This document shows, in pieces, positions 8,208 to 16,717 of a stretch of 64,000 nucleotides of DNA. Location: the NCBI RefSeq assembly GCF_041080655.1, contig NZ_CP163525.1:4402001-4466000 (forward strand), read 5' to 3'. Source of the stretch: Streptomyces sp. CG4 (GTDB taxonomy: Bacteria; Actinomycetota; Actinomycetes; Streptomycetales; Streptomycetaceae). Within the stretch, counting starts at the first letter, position 1; every line of letters begins with the position of its first letter. Under the pieces are notes generated by a model. It was not told the DNA's origin and did no database searches. It was given only the letters and a program-made list of their open reading frames with translations. The translations under genes and the position numbers were made by a program.

Positions 8208-8672
8208 TTACGGGGCGAGCTCGACCTGGATCTCGACCTCGACCGGCGCGTCCAGCGGCAGCACCGCGACGCCGACCGCGCTGCGGGCGTGCACGCCCTT
8301 GTCACCGAGGACCTCGCCCAGCAGTTCGCTGGCGCCGTTGACGACACCGGGCTGCCCGGTGAAGTCGGACGCGGAGGCGACGAAGCCGACGACCTTCACC
8401 ACGCGCGCGATACGGTCCAGATCACCGGCGACGGACTTCACGGCGGCCAGCGCGTTCAGCGCGCAGGTGCGGGCCAGGTCCTTGGCCTCCTCCGGCGTGA
8501 CCTCGGCGCCCACCTTGCCGGTGACCGGCAGCTTGCCCTCGACCATCGGCAGCTGGCCGGCGGTGTAGACGTACACACCGGACTGGACGGCCGGCTGGTA
8601 CGCGGCCAGCGGCGGTACGACCTCTGGCAGGGTCAGGCCCAGTTCGGCCAGCTTGGCCTCGACCGCGCTCAT
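8208..8672 (-). CDS. RidA family protein
   Basis: A 154-aa member of the YjgF/YER057c/UK114 family, enamine/imine deaminases that clear reactive intermediates of amino-acid metabolism. Visible features are YTAGQLPMVEGKLPVTGKVG, the AKDLARTCALNALAAVKS helix, and the C-terminal HARSAVGVAVLPLDAPVEVE strand. The canonical catalytic Arg-containing stretch is not of the classical form, so this may be a divergent RidA subfamily. The ATG at 8672 overlaps the stop of the DUF4177 gene (ATGA). Confidence 0.87.
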   Translation of the reverse strand: MSAVEAKLAELGLTLPEVVPPLAAYQPAVQSGVYVYTAGQLPMVEGKLPVTGKVGAEVTPEEAKDLARTCALNALAAVKSVAGDLDRIARVVKVVGFVASASDFTGQPGVVNGASELLGEVLGDKGVHARSAVGVAVLPLDAPVEVEIQVELAP

Positions 8673-8830
8673 GCCTGCTTCTCCCGCTTCAGGTAGGCCA
8701 CGAGCTGCTCGGGGTTGTTGGGCCCGGGCACGACCTGGACGAGCTCCCAGCCGTCCTCGCCCCAGGTGTCCAGAATCTGCTTCGTGGCATGGACGAGCAG
8801 CGGAACGGTTGCGTATTCCCACTTGGTCAT
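8669..8830 (-). CDS. DUF4177 small protein
   Basis: A 53-aa protein beginning MTKWEYATVPLLVHATKQI and containing WGEDGWELVQVVPGP, which is the DUF4177 pattern (a short beta-alpha-beta protein of unknown function). Upstream in-frame sequence is Pro/Arg-rich and non-coding in character, so the ATG at 8830 is used. The stop overlaps the ridA-like start by 4 nt; the two form a coupled pair divergent from the ArsA-like operon. Confidence 0.82.
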   Translation of the reverse strand: MTKWEYATVPLLVHATKQILDTWGEDGWELVQVVPGPNNPEQLVAYLKREKQA

Positions 8831-8960
8831 GGGGCCGACTGTAGCCGCTGTGACCGGTGGGGAAGGCGGCCGACCGCGGCCGGCGGTGTTCCCGGGGCGG
8901 GCGGCCCGAGTGTGACGACCGTTATCCACAGCCCCGGGCGTGACCGTCGGCCGGACTGGT

Positions 8961-8966
8961 TAGTCT
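8961..8966 (+). promoter_or_regulatory. -10 element of leaderless ArsA-like operon
   Basis: TAGTCT lies 7 nt before the GTG at 8974 with no Shine-Dalgarno sequence between them. That spacing places transcription start at or next to the start codon. No convincing -35 is visible. Confidence 0.5.
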
Positions 8967-8973
8967 CGAAGGC

Positions 8974-9951
8974 GTGAGCAGGCTCCAGGTCGTCAGCGGC
9001 AAGGGCGGGACCGGAAAGACGACGGTCGCCGCCGCACTGGCGCTGGCCCTCGCCACCGCGGGGAAGCGGACGCTTCTCGTGGAGGTCGAGGGCCGGCAGG
9101 GCATCGCCCAGCTCTTCGAGACGGAGGCGTTGCCGTATGAGGAGCGGAAGATCGCGGTCGCTCCCGGGGGCGGCGAGGTGTACGCCCTGGCCATAGACCC
9201 CGAACTGGCCCTTCTGGACTACCTCCAGATGTTCTACAAGCTGGGCGGCGCGGGCCGCGCCCTGAAGAAGCTCGGCGCGATCGACTTCGCCACCACCGTC
9301 GCGCCCGGCATCCGGGACGTCCTGCTGACCGGCAAGGCGTGCGAGGCCGTGCGCCGCAAGGACAAGAAGGGGCGGTTCGCGTACGACTACGTCGTCATGG
9401 ACGCCCCGCCGACCGGCCGCATCACCCGCTTTCTGAACGTCAACGACGAGGTGGCGGGCCTCGCGAAGATCGGCCCCATACACAATCAGGCGCAGGCGGT
9501 GATGCGGGTGCTGAAGTCGCCGGAGACGGCGGTGCACCTGGTGACGCTGCTGGAGGAGATGCCCGTCCAGGAGACCGCCGACGGCATCGCCGAACTCCAC
9601 GCCGCACGGCTTCCGGTGGGCCGGGTCATCGTGAACATGGTCCGGCCGGAGGTGTTGGACGCGGCCGACCTGGAACTCGTACGGAGCGTGGAGCGTTCAT
9701 CGGTTGCACAGGCGTTGTCGTCGGCCGGGCTGGGCGGAGCCCGGCGCGGCGGGAACGCGGAGAAGCTGGTGGACCCGCTCCTGCGGCAGGCGGCGGAGTA
9801 CGCCGAGCGGTACGCCCTGGAGCAGGAGCAGCGCGCGGTCCTCGGCGAGCTGGGCCTGCCGCTGGGCGAACTGCCGCTGCTCGCCGAGGGCATGGACCTG
9901 GCGGGCCTGTACGAACTCGCCACCGAGCTGCGGAAACAGGGGGTGTCATGA
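8974..9951 (+). CDS. ArsA-like anion-transporting/GET3-family ATPase (1)
   Basis: A 325-aa SIMIBI-class ATPase of the ArsA/GET3 family. The P-loop is SGKGGTGKTTVAAA at residues about 8-20, with switch I RTLLVEVEGRQGIAQ and Walker B region DYVVMDAPPTGRITRFL. There is no adjacent arsenite pump, so an arsenic role is not supported. In Streptomyces this pair sits upstream of wblA and is of unknown function. The GTG at 8974 follows a -10 box by 7 nt and fits a leaderless transcript. Its stop overlaps the start of the second ATPase (ATGA), so the two products probably form a heteromeric pair. Confidence 0.88.
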   Translation: MSRLQVVSGKGGTGKTTVAAALALALATAGKRTLLVEVEGRQGIAQLFETEALPYEERKIAVAPGGGEVYALAIDPELALLDYLQMFYKLGGAGRALKKLGAIDFATTVAPGIRDVLLTGKACEAVRRKDKKGRFAYDYVVMDAPPTGRITRFLNVNDEVAGLAKIGPIHNQAQAVMRVLKSPETAVHLVTLLEEMPVQETADGIAELHAARLPVGRVIVNMVRPEVLDAADLELVRSVERSSVAQALSSAGLGGARRGGNAEKLVDPLLRQAAEYAERYALEQEQRAVLGELGLPLGELPLLAEGMDLAGLYELATELRKQGVS

Positions 9952-11360
9952 GTCCGGACCCGGCCGAGGCGCAGGAGACAGCCGAGGGGCACGAGTCCGC
10001 CGAAGGGCGGGAGGCCGCTGAAGGGGCTGACGGGTCCGGGTCCGCCGAAGGGCGCGAGCAGGGCCGGCCTCTGTCCCCCGCGCGCGTGCTGGACGTCGAC
10101 CCGCTGCTGGACGACCCGAAGACCCGGATCGTGGTGTGCTGCGGCTCGGGCGGGGTCGGCAAGACGACGACCGCGGCGGCCCTCGGTCTCAGAGCGGCCG
10201 AGCGGGGCCGCAAGGTGGTCGTCCTCACCATCGACCCGGCCAGGCGGCTGGCCCAGTCGATGGGCATCGACTCCCTCGACAACGTCCCGCGCCGGGTGAA
10301 GGGCACCGAGGGCGAGGGCGAGCTGCACGCCATGATGCTCGACATGAAGCGCACGTTCGACGAGGTCGTGGAGGCGCACGCGGACTCCGAGCGGGCGGCC
10401 GCGATCCTGGCGAACCCCTTCTACCAGTCACTCTCGGCGGGCTTCGCGGGCACGCAGGAGTACATGGCCATGGAGAAGCTGGGCCAGCTGCGCGCGAAGG
10501 ACGAGTGGGACCTGATCGTGGTCGACACCCCGCCGTCCCGCTCCGCGCTGGACTTCCTGGACGCGCCCAAGCGGCTGGGCTCCTTCCTCGACGGTCGCCT
10601 CATCCGCCTGCTGACCGCCCCCGCCAAGCTCGGCGGACGCGCGGGCATGGCCTTCCTCAACGTCGGCATGTCGATGATGACGGGCACACTGGGCAAACTG
10701 CTGGGCGGCCAGCTGCTGAAGGACGTCCAGACCTTCGTGGCCGCGATGGACACCACCTTCGGCGGATTCCGTACGCGCGCGGACGCCACGTACAAGCTGC
10801 TCCAGGCGCCCGGTACGGCGTTCCTGGTGGTCGCGGCCCCGGAGCGGGACGCACTGCGCGAGGCGGCGTACTTCGTGGAGCGGCTGGCCGCGGAGAAGAT
10901 GCCGCTGGTGGGCCTGGTGCTGAACCGGGTTCATGGCAGCGACGCGGGCCGGCTCTCGGCCGAGCGGGCGCTCGCGGCCGCCGAAAATCTTGCGGACCCC
11001 CGCATTGTGGATCAGGGGGGCGGGAAAGCTGGACTTCGTAACTCTCCCGACTCATACGGCAGTTCGCGATCTCCCGCATCCGAGACCGCAACCGACGCCA
11101 CTGCTTCCGAGGAAGGCTCCCCCGCCGACACGGAGCGCCCTGTCGACCGGCTCACCGCGGGACTGCTGCGACTGCACGCCGATCGCATGCAGTTGCTCTC
11201 GCGCGAGCAGCGCACGCGTGACCGTTTCACCGCCCGTCACCCCGAGGTGGCGGTGGTCGAAGTGCCCGCACTGCCCGGCGATGTCCATGACCTCACGGGC
11301 CTGCGCGACATCGGCGCCCGGCTGGCAGCGGGCACGGCGGAACGGACGGAGCCGGCGTAG
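9948..11360 (+). CDS. ArsA-like anion-transporting/GET3-family ATPase (2)
   Basis: A 470-aa ATPase with P-loop GSGGVGKTTTAAALGL at about residue 65, switch I TIDPARRLAQSMG, and Walker B VVDTPPSRSALDFL. A Met-rich amphipathic stretch (GMAFLNVGMSMMTGTLGKLL) recalls the client-binding region of GET3. The first 45 residues are a Glu/Ala/Gly-rich low-complexity tail, and a second Ser/Ala-rich insert lies near residues 350-395. The ATG overlaps the upstream stop by 4 nt. The client or anion is unknown. Confidence 0.88.
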   Translation: MSPDPAEAQETAEGHESAEGREAAEGADGSGSAEGREQGRPLSPARVLDVDPLLDDPKTRIVVCCGSGGVGKTTTAAALGLRAAERGRKVVVLTIDPARRLAQSMGIDSLDNVPRRVKGTEGEGELHAMMLDMKRTFDEVVEAHADSERAAAILANPFYQSLSAGFAGTQEYMAMEKLGQLRAKDEWDLIVVDTPPSRSALDFLDAPKRLGSFLDGRLIRLLTAPAKLGGRAGMAFLNVGMSMMTGTLGKLLGGQLLKDVQTFVAAMDTTFGGFRTRADATYKLLQAPGTAFLVVAAPERDALREAAYFVERLAAEKMPLVGLVLNRVHGSDAGRLSAERALAAAENLADPRIVDQGGGKAGLRNSPDSYGSSRSPASETATDATASEEGSPADTERPVDRLTAGLLRLHADRMQLLSREQRTRDRFTARHPEVAVVEVPALPGDVHDLTGLRDIGARLAAGTAERTEPA

Positions 11361-11380
11361 GGGACAAAGAGCCGGCGCAG

Positions 11381-11460
11381 CCGTGAGCGCGCGTGGGTGG
11401 CGGTCGCACCCAGGTAACTGACCGTCCCCAGGTAACTGACCGTCGTGCGCGCGTGGGTGG
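11381..11460. repeat. Nested direct repeats downstream of wblA
   Basis: An 18-bp unit (CCCAGGTAACTGACCGTC) occurs twice in perfect tandem at 11409-11426 and 11427-11444. It is flanked by two copies of GCGCGCGTGGGTGG ending at 11400 and 11460, exactly 60 bp apart. Confidence 0.85.
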
Positions 11461-11469
11461 CACACGCGC
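11449..11469. terminator. GC hairpin, possible bidirectional terminator
   Basis: Arms GCGCGTG (11449-11455) and CACGCGC (11463-11469) with a 7-nt loop, between the convergent ArsA-2 and wblA genes. There is no U-tract, which is usual for Streptomyces. Confidence 0.4.
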
Positions 11470-11484
11470 ATACAGCGCAGAGGT

Positions 11485-11496
11485 CACATGCATGTG
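11485..11496. repeat. 12-bp perfect palindrome
   Basis: CACATGCATGTG is its own reverse complement and is followed at 11503 by another CACATGTG. Possible protein-binding site; nothing else supports a function. Confidence 0.5.
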
Positions 11497-11722
11497 GGAC
11501 GGCACATGTGACATATGCGGAAGGCTAGGTGGTCCCGCGGACACGTACGCCCTGCACCAGCGCACGATGTGCACGATGTCCCCATGGATGGGCCCGCAAG
11601 GCCGATCACGGCTTCCCCAGGTGTAGGCCGGACCGGCGCTTCCCGCACGCCCTCGCCTCCCGCACGCCTTTGCTCCCCGGCTCCCCAGGCGTGCGTGTAC
11701 CCACTCGGCAGCGAAAATGCCC

Positions 11723-12061
11723 TCAGCTCACCGCCGCGTAGTGCTCGTACACCTCGTCGCTGTCGAGGGGCACGATGCCTGTGCCGCGCTCGTACTCCGA
11801 GCGGGCTGTCTCCAACAGCCTGCGCCAAGAGGTCACGGTGGGCCGCCGACGCAGCAGTGCGCGGCGCTCCCGCTCCGTCATGCCTCCCCACACGCCGAAT
11901 TCGACGCGATTGTCCAGCGCATCGGCCAGGCATTCCGTGCGTACCGGACATCCGGTGCACACCGCCTTGGCCCTGTTCTGCGCTGCTCCTTGAACGAACA
12001 GTTCATCCGGATCGGTAGTGCGGCAGGCAGCCTGCGCACTCCAGTCGGTTACCCAGCCCAT
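11723..12061 (-). CDS. wblA: WhiB-like regulator WblA
   Basis: A 112-aa iron-sulfur WhiB-family regulator. The four cluster ligands are Cys13, Cys35, Cys38 and Cys44 (CTGCPVRTEC for the last three), followed by the GVWGG turn at 56-60 and a basic C-terminus (TERERRALLRRRP). It matches my memory of Streptomyces WblA, a global regulator of sporulation and antibiotic production. The ATG at 12061 is chosen because GGAGAGGA lies upstream and the length equals the known 112 aa; a longer 131-aa frame starts at 12118 with a poor ribosome site. It is divergent from the PBP gene across a long spacer. Confidence 0.93.
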   Translation of the reverse strand: MGWVTDWSAQAACRTTDPDELFVQGAAQNRAKAVCTGCPVRTECLADALDNRVEFGVWGGMTERERRALLRRRPTVTSWRRLLETARSEYERGTGIVPLDSDEVYEHYAAVS

Positions 12062-12578
12062 ACCGGCGCCGTCCTCTCCCGAATCGAGGCTCCCCCACGG
12101 CGGCAGCGGCATATTCACCGCCGCCAGTTGAGGACGTTACGGAAGGTGGGCACAGCGCAACACCCCCTTCGGGCCCAATCTTGAATGGCCCGAACGGACT
12201 ATGGGTAAGCGGCAGATCACCCGCGGGAGTGAGCTGACGACATACACGACCATCCCGGCAAACCGGGACGGCTGTGACGCGCCACAACGGGCGCCGGGTG
12301 ACACAGGAGGCGGATTCGGACACCTCCACCCCACGAACGGTCACGTCCTCGCGTAAAAAAACGAGGTACGACCGAAACGACTCGGGGTCGCCGGACGTAT
12401 TGATACGTGATCGCACCGCTGTGACAGTTGAGAGCAGCTTAGGCCAAGGCCTGCGCGCGTGTCCGGGAAATGGAAACGTAGGCAGGTCAGGTCGCGCTGC
12501 CGTCACGATCCGGCGCCAGGCCGTCCCGAGGAGGGCCGCTCCCTCGGAACGCTCAGGAGTACGGATTAGGCTGCCCCC
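12062..12578. promoter_or_regulatory. Long divergent regulatory region wblA / PBP
   Basis: 517 bp without a supported gene. A leaderless-type -10 box (TAGGCT, 12567-12572) lies 6 nt before the PBP ATG. A near-palindrome with 6-bp arms ACGTAT / ATACGT is at 12395-12408, next to an A-rich run near 12355. Two GTGAC half-sites flank 12273-12302. Developmental regulators are known to bind upstream of wblA; I cannot assign these elements to any of them. Confidence 0.6.
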
Positions 12579-14894
12579 ATGCCAAAGAAGCGCTCGGGTG
12601 GTGGTCTGTCGCCAACGCAGCAGGCCGCCAAGTTCCTCGGTGTCAGTGTGCTCGCCGGAGCCGTGATGGCGGGCATCGCGCTGCCCGCGGCCGGCGCGCT
12701 GGGCCTCGTGGCCAAGGGCTCGGTCCAGAGCTTCGACGAGATCCCGGCCAACCTGAAGAGTCCCCAGCTCAGTCAGCGCACGACGATCCTGGACAACCAG
12801 GGCCAGCAGATCGCGAGCGTCTACTCCCGCGACCGTACGGTGGTGGACCTCAAGGACATCTCGCCGTACATGCAGAAGGCGATCGTCGCGATCGAGGACG
12901 CGCGCTTCTACCAGCACGGCGCGATCGACCTCAAGGGCGTGCTGCGTGCCCTGAACACGAACGCGCAGCAGGGCGGCGTCGCACAGGGCGCCTCCACCCT
13001 CACGCAGCAGTTGGTGAAGAACTACTTCATCGAGGAGGCCGGCGACGACCCGACGAAGGTCGCCCAGGCCACCCAGCAGACCCTCGGGCGCAAGGTCAAG
13101 GAGCTGAAGTACGCGATCCAGATCGAGGAGAAGCTCGGCAAGAAGAAGATCCTCGAGAACTACCTGAACATCACGTTCTTCGGCGAGCAGGCCTACGGCG
13201 TCGAGGCCGCCTCCCAGCGGTACTTCTCCAAGCACGCCAAGGACCTGGACCTGGAGCAGTCGGCGCTGCTGGCCGGCATCGTGCAGTCCCCGAGCCGCTA
13301 CGACCCGGTCAACGACGAGGCGGAGGCCACCAGGCGGCGCAACATCGTGCTGCAGCGGATGGCGGAGGTCGGCGACATCTCCCAGAAGCAGGCCGATGAG
13401 GCCAAGAAGGCGCCGCTCGGACTGAACCCGAGCCAGCCGAAGAACGGCTGCATCACCGCGGTCAAGGGCGCCGGCTTCTTCTGCGACTACGTCCGTGACG
13501 TCGTCCTGAACGACCCGGTCTTCGGCAAGACCCGGGAGGTCCGCGCGAAGCTGTGGAACCAGGGCGGTCTGACGATCCGTACGACGCTCGACCCGCAGTC
13601 ACAGCAATCCGTGCAGGCCTCGATAAAGGACCACGTCTACCAGTCCGACCCGGTGGCGACGGCCGCGACCATCGTCGAGCCCGGCACCGGCAGGATCCTC
13701 GCCATGGGCCAGTCCCGCCCGTACGGCTTCGGCAAGAACGAGACGCAGATCAACCTCTCCGCCAACTCGGACATGGGCGGCGGCGCGGGCTACCAGGGCG
13801 GTTCGACGTTCAAGCCGATCGTCGCGGCGGCCGCGGTCGAGGGCGGCAAGGCCCCGACCCAGAAGTACCCGTCGCCGTACCAGATGACGTACCCGAGCCC
13901 GGTGCAGGCGTGTGACGGCAAGGTCTGGCGCAACGACCCGCAGAACCCCGCCAAGCTGGCGAACGAGAACAAGTCGGAGCACGGCCCGTACGGCATGAAG
14001 GATGCGACCGCCAAGTCGGTCAACACCTACTACGTGCAGCTGATCAGCGACATCGGGATCTGCCCCGTCACCCAGATGGCGAAGAAGATGGGGGTGCAGC
14101 GGGCGGACGGCCGTGCGATGGACCAGGCTCCCTCCATCGCGCTCGGCACCCAGGAGGTGTCGCCGCTGACGATGGCGAACGCGTACGCCACCTTCGCCTC
14201 GCGCGGCATGTACTGCACCCCGGTCGCCATCGAGTCGATCACCCAGCAGGTCGGCAGCGAGCAGAAGTCGCTGGACGTGCCGAAGTCGACCTGCCGGCGC
14301 GCGATGTCCCAGAAGACCGCGGACACCATCAGCACGCTCCTCAAGGGCGTGGTCGAGGACGGTACGGGCCAGGAGGCCGGCCTCGGCGACCGCCCGAGCG
14401 CGGGCAAGACGGGTACGACGGACGAGCGGTACGCCGCCTGGTTCGTCGGCTACACCCCGAACATGGCGGGCGCGGTCTGGGTCGGCGACCCGCAGCACAG
14501 GCGCCAGATGACCAACATCACCATCGGCGGCATCCCGCACGAGAAGGTGTTCGGTGGTGAGGTGCCCGGCCCGATCTGGCGCGACATGATGACCGGCGCG
14601 CTGGCGGGCAAGCCCGCGCAGGACTTCCACCTGATCGACATCCCCGACGACAACAAGAAGGGCGACGGCCGGGGAAAAGGCCACGGGGGGCGGGACAACG
14701 GCAAGAACGGGGGCAGCACGGGCGGGATCGGCGGACTGATCGGCGGTCTGACGAGCGGGGGAACGGACGGCACCACGGGTGACACGACCGGCGGCGCCTT
14801 CCCGACACCGACCTTCTCCCTCCCGGGCGGCTTCATCCAGGGGCAGGGGAACGGCGGAATCAACGGAAACGGGAACGGGGGTCTGCGGGGTTAG
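12579..14894 (+). CDS. Class A penicillin-binding protein (transglycosylase/transpeptidase)
   Basis: A 771-aa bifunctional peptidoglycan synthase. It has a short cytoplasmic N-terminus, one membrane anchor (about 16-48), and a GT51 transglycosylase domain with the EDARFYQHGAIDLKG motif and ASTLTQQLVKNYF. The transpeptidase domain has STFK (active-site Ser), SVN and KTGTT, the three penicillin-binding motifs. The C-terminal 90 residues are Gly/Asn/Thr-rich and probably disordered in the wall. The ATG at 12579 follows TAGGCT by 6 nt and lacks a ribosome site, so the transcript may be leaderless. A strong terminator lies at 14941. Confidence 0.95.
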   Translation: MPKKRSGGGLSPTQQAAKFLGVSVLAGAVMAGIALPAAGALGLVAKGSVQSFDEIPANLKSPQLSQRTTILDNQGQQIASVYSRDRTVVDLKDISPYMQKAIVAIEDARFYQHGAIDLKGVLRALNTNAQQGGVAQGASTLTQQLVKNYFIEEAGDDPTKVAQATQQTLGRKVKELKYAIQIEEKLGKKKILENYLNITFFGEQAYGVEAASQRYFSKHAKDLDLEQSALLAGIVQSPSRYDPVNDEAEATRRRNIVLQRMAEVGDISQKQADEAKKAPLGLNPSQPKNGCITAVKGAGFFCDYVRDVVLNDPVFGKTREVRAKLWNQGGLTIRTTLDPQSQQSVQASIKDHVYQSDPVATAATIVEPGTGRILAMGQSRPYGFGKNETQINLSANSDMGGGAGYQGGSTFKPIVAAAAVEGGKAPTQKYPSPYQMTYPSPVQACDGKVWRNDPQNPAKLANENKSEHGPYGMKDATAKSVNTYYVQLISDIGICPVTQMAKKMGVQRADGRAMDQAPSIALGTQEVSPLTMANAYATFASRGMYCTPVAIESITQQVGSEQKSLDVPKSTCRRAMSQKTADTISTLLKGVVEDGTGQEAGLGDRPSAGKTGTTDERYAAWFVGYTPNMAGAVWVGDPQHRRQMTNITIGGIPHEKVFGGEVPGPIWRDMMTGALAGKPAQDFHLIDIPDDNKKGDGRGKGHGGRDNGKNGGSTGGIGGLIGGLTSGGTDGTTGDTTGGAFPTPTFSLPGGFIQGQGNGGINGNGNGGLRG

Positions 14895-14940
14895 CCGAGG
14901 AGCCCCGCGCTCTGATTCTGCGTTCTGCGACGTGAGTACG

Positions 14941-14984
14941 GCGGTGGGGCCGCACCCTGAAACAGAGGGGTGCGGCCCCGCCGC
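14941..14984. terminator. Strong hairpin terminator after the PBP gene
   Basis: A 17-bp stem with one G-T pair. The core arms are GGGGCCGCACCC (14946-14957) and GGGTGCGGCCCC (14968-14979) around a 10-nt loop, and the stem continues 5 bp outward on each side. Confidence 0.9.
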
Positions 14985-15043
14985 CGCGTATCCGTAGAGC
15001 CGCAAGTTCCGTACTACGGCGCATTCCGTACAGCCGTATCCGT

Positions 15044-15088
15044 ATATGTACGGGCGTCATATGTACGGGCGTCATATGTACGGGCGTC
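15044..15088. repeat. 15-bp perfect tandem repeat, 3 copies
   Basis: ATATGTACGGGCGTC is repeated three times without change between the PBP terminator and the YqeY gene. Each unit contains an ATGTAC core and is AT-richer than the surroundings. Confidence 0.95.
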
Positions 15089-15117
15089 CCAGCCCTGAGC
15101 CAGGGCCGGGCTCGGGA

Positions 15118-15585
15118 TCAGCCCTGGAGCAGCTTCTTCACCACGGCGGCGACGCGGCCGCCCTCGGCCTGGCCGGCCACCTTCGGGTTCACGATCTTCA
15201 TGACGGCGCCCATGGCACGCGGCCCCTCGGCGCCGGCCGCCTTCGCCTCTTCCACGGCCTGGGCGACGATCGCGGTCAGCTCGTCGTCGGACAGCTGCTT
15301 GGGCAGGTACTCGGCGAGCACCTCGCCCTCCGCCTTCTCCCGCTCGGCCGACTCGGCCCGACCACCCTGCGCGAAGGCCTCAGCGGCCTCCCGGCGCTTC
15401 TTCGCCTCGCGGGTGATCACCTTGAGGACCTCGTCGTCGGAGAGCTCCCGCTTCTCCTTGCCCGCGACCTCCTCCTTGGTGATCGCGGCGAGCGTCAGCC
15501 GCAGCGTCGAGGAGCGGAGCTCGTCGCGCTCCTTGATCGCGGCGTTGAGGTGGTCCTGCAGCTTCGACTTGAGCGTGGTGGTCAT
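15118..15585 (-). CDS. GatB/YqeY domain protein
   Basis: A 155-aa YqeY-family protein, related to the tail domain of the GatB amidotransferase subunit. Seen in sequence: KLQDHLNAAIKERDELRSS at the start, LRLTLAAITKEEV, the basic EAKKRREAAEAF helix and the C-terminal KIVNPKVAGQAEGGRVA motif. It may bind tRNA or contribute to amidotransferase-like quality control, but its role is not established. The ATG at 15585 is the conserved family start; the long frame beyond is a shadow of the metallophosphoesterase. Confidence 0.9.
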   Translation of the reverse strand: MTTTLKSKLQDHLNAAIKERDELRSSTLRLTLAAITKEEVAGKEKRELSDDEVLKVITREAKKRREAAEAFAQGGRAESAEREKAEGEVLAEYLPKQLSDDELTAIVAQAVEEAKAAGAEGPRAMGAVMKIVNPKVAGQAEGGRVAAVVKKLLQG

Positions 15586-15669
15586 GGGGTCGATTGTCGC
15601 AGGTGCACCCTGGCGAACGCCCGCCGATTTGGCCGTCGTCTCAGGCGCACGGCCCCGAACACCCGCTGA

Positions 15670-15726
15670 TTCAGGGGAGGCCGGGCAGTTCGGGGGAGGC
15701 CCGGCGTTTCGGGGGAGGCCGGCCGG
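15670..15726. repeat. 19-bp imperfect tandem repeat, 3 copies
   Basis: Three adjacent 19-bp units with consensus TTCGGGGGAGGCCGGGC plus two variable bases (15670, 15689, 15708). They lie in the divergent spacer between the YqeY and metallophosphoesterase genes. Confidence 0.8.
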
Positions 15727-15762
15727 TCCCGTCGTCCCCTCGGGGTCTGACACGATGGACAT

Positions 15763-16686
15763 ATGCGCGCGCGATACGGAGTACCCCTGGGAATCATGGC
15801 GGCCGGCGCCGCCGGACTGGCGTACGCGGCGGGTTTCGAGGCCCGCTCCTTCCGCCTCCGACGAGTGACGGTCCCGGTCCTCCCGCCGGGCATGCGCCCG
15901 CTGCGCATGCTCCAGGTCTCCGACATCCACATGGTGAGCGGCCAGCGCAAGAAGCAGCGCTGGCTGCAGTCGCTGGCGGGCCTGCGCCCCGACTTCGTGA
16001 TCAACACCGGCGACAACCTGTCCGACCCCGAGGGCGTCCCCGAGGTCCTGGACGCGCTGGGCCCGCTGATGGAGTTCCCGGGCGCGTACGTCTTCGGCTC
16101 GAACGACTACTACGGTCCCAAACTCCGCAACCCCGCCCGCTACTTGCTGGAGAAGACGAGCGGCCGCCACGGCCTGAACGGCAACCCGCCGGCCGTGGGC
16201 GCGATCCACAACCCGTGGGAGGACCTGCGCGACGGCTTCGACACGGCGGGCTGGCTGAACCTGACGAACACCCGGGGTGTCCTGAAGGTCGAGGGCGTCT
16301 CGATCGGGCTGACCGGCCTCGACGACCCCCACATCAAGCGGGACCGCTACGCCCGGGTGGCGGGCGGCCCCTCGGGAACGTACGATTTCTCCCTCGGCGT
16401 GGTCCACGCCCCGTACCTGCGCGCCCTGGACGCCTTCACGGCGGACGGCTACCCCCTGGTCCTGGCCGGCCACACCCACGGCGGCCAGCTGTGCATCCCC
16501 TTCTACGGCGCCCTCGTCACCAACTGCGACCTGGACACCGACCGCGTGAAGGGCCTCTCCACGCACACGGCGGAGGGCAACACCTCCTACCTCCACGTCT
16601 CGGCGGGCTGCGGCACGAACCGCTACACCCCGGTCCGCTTCGCGTGCCCACCAGAGGCCACACTGCTGACGTTGGTGGAGCGGTAG
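15763..16686 (+). CDS. Metallophosphoesterase, membrane-anchored YkuE/YaeI type
   Basis: A 307-aa calcineurin-like phosphoesterase. The N-terminal hydrophobic stretch (about 6-24) is a likely anchor. Metal-site motifs are in the usual order: VSDIHM (DxH), NTGDN (GD), FGSNDYY (position of GNHD/E, with Ser-Asn-Asp), VVHAPYL and GHTHGGQL. This family includes phosphodiesterases acting on UDP-diacylglucosamine or membrane lipids; the substrate here is unknown. The ATG at 15763 fits the anchor. A 22-bp palindrome 31 bp after the stop probably terminates it. Confidence 0.88.
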   Translation: MRARYGVPLGIMAAGAAGLAYAAGFEARSFRLRRVTVPVLPPGMRPLRMLQVSDIHMVSGQRKKQRWLQSLAGLRPDFVINTGDNLSDPEGVPEVLDALGPLMEFPGAYVFGSNDYYGPKLRNPARYLLEKTSGRHGLNGNPPAVGAIHNPWEDLRDGFDTAGWLNLTNTRGVLKVEGVSIGLTGLDDPHIKRDRYARVAGGPSGTYDFSLGVVHAPYLRALDAFTADGYPLVLAGHTHGGQLCIPFYGALVTNCDLDTDRVKGLSTHTAEGNTSYLHVSAGCGTNRYTPVRFACPPEATLLTLVER

Positions 16687-16717
16687 GAGCGGTAGGAGCA
16701 GTAGGAGCGGTGGGACT

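Larger units (their letters stand above)
11361..11722. other. Convergent spacer between ArsA pair and wblA, repeat-rich, no supported gene
   Basis: This 362-bp stretch holds nested repeats, a GC hairpin and a 12-bp palindrome (listed separately). Short open frames are present on both strands but none has a ribosome site or coding bias I would trust. It could contain the 3' end of the wblA transcript or a small RNA. Confidence 0.6.

Noticed and set aside
6293..8347. 684-codon minus-strand frame
   Set aside because: The metallo-hydrolase start overlaps the NUDIX stop; the upstream part is an out-of-frame shadow of the NUDIX gene.
11393..11741. Small ORFs (70-77 codons) between ArsA-2 and wblA
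   Set aside because: No ribosome site, repeat-derived sequence and no coding bias.
12062..12118. 131-aa version of WblA
   Set aside because: The upstream ATG has a poor ribosome site, whereas the ATG at 12061 has GGAGAGGA and gives the known 112-aa length; the longer form is not fully excluded.
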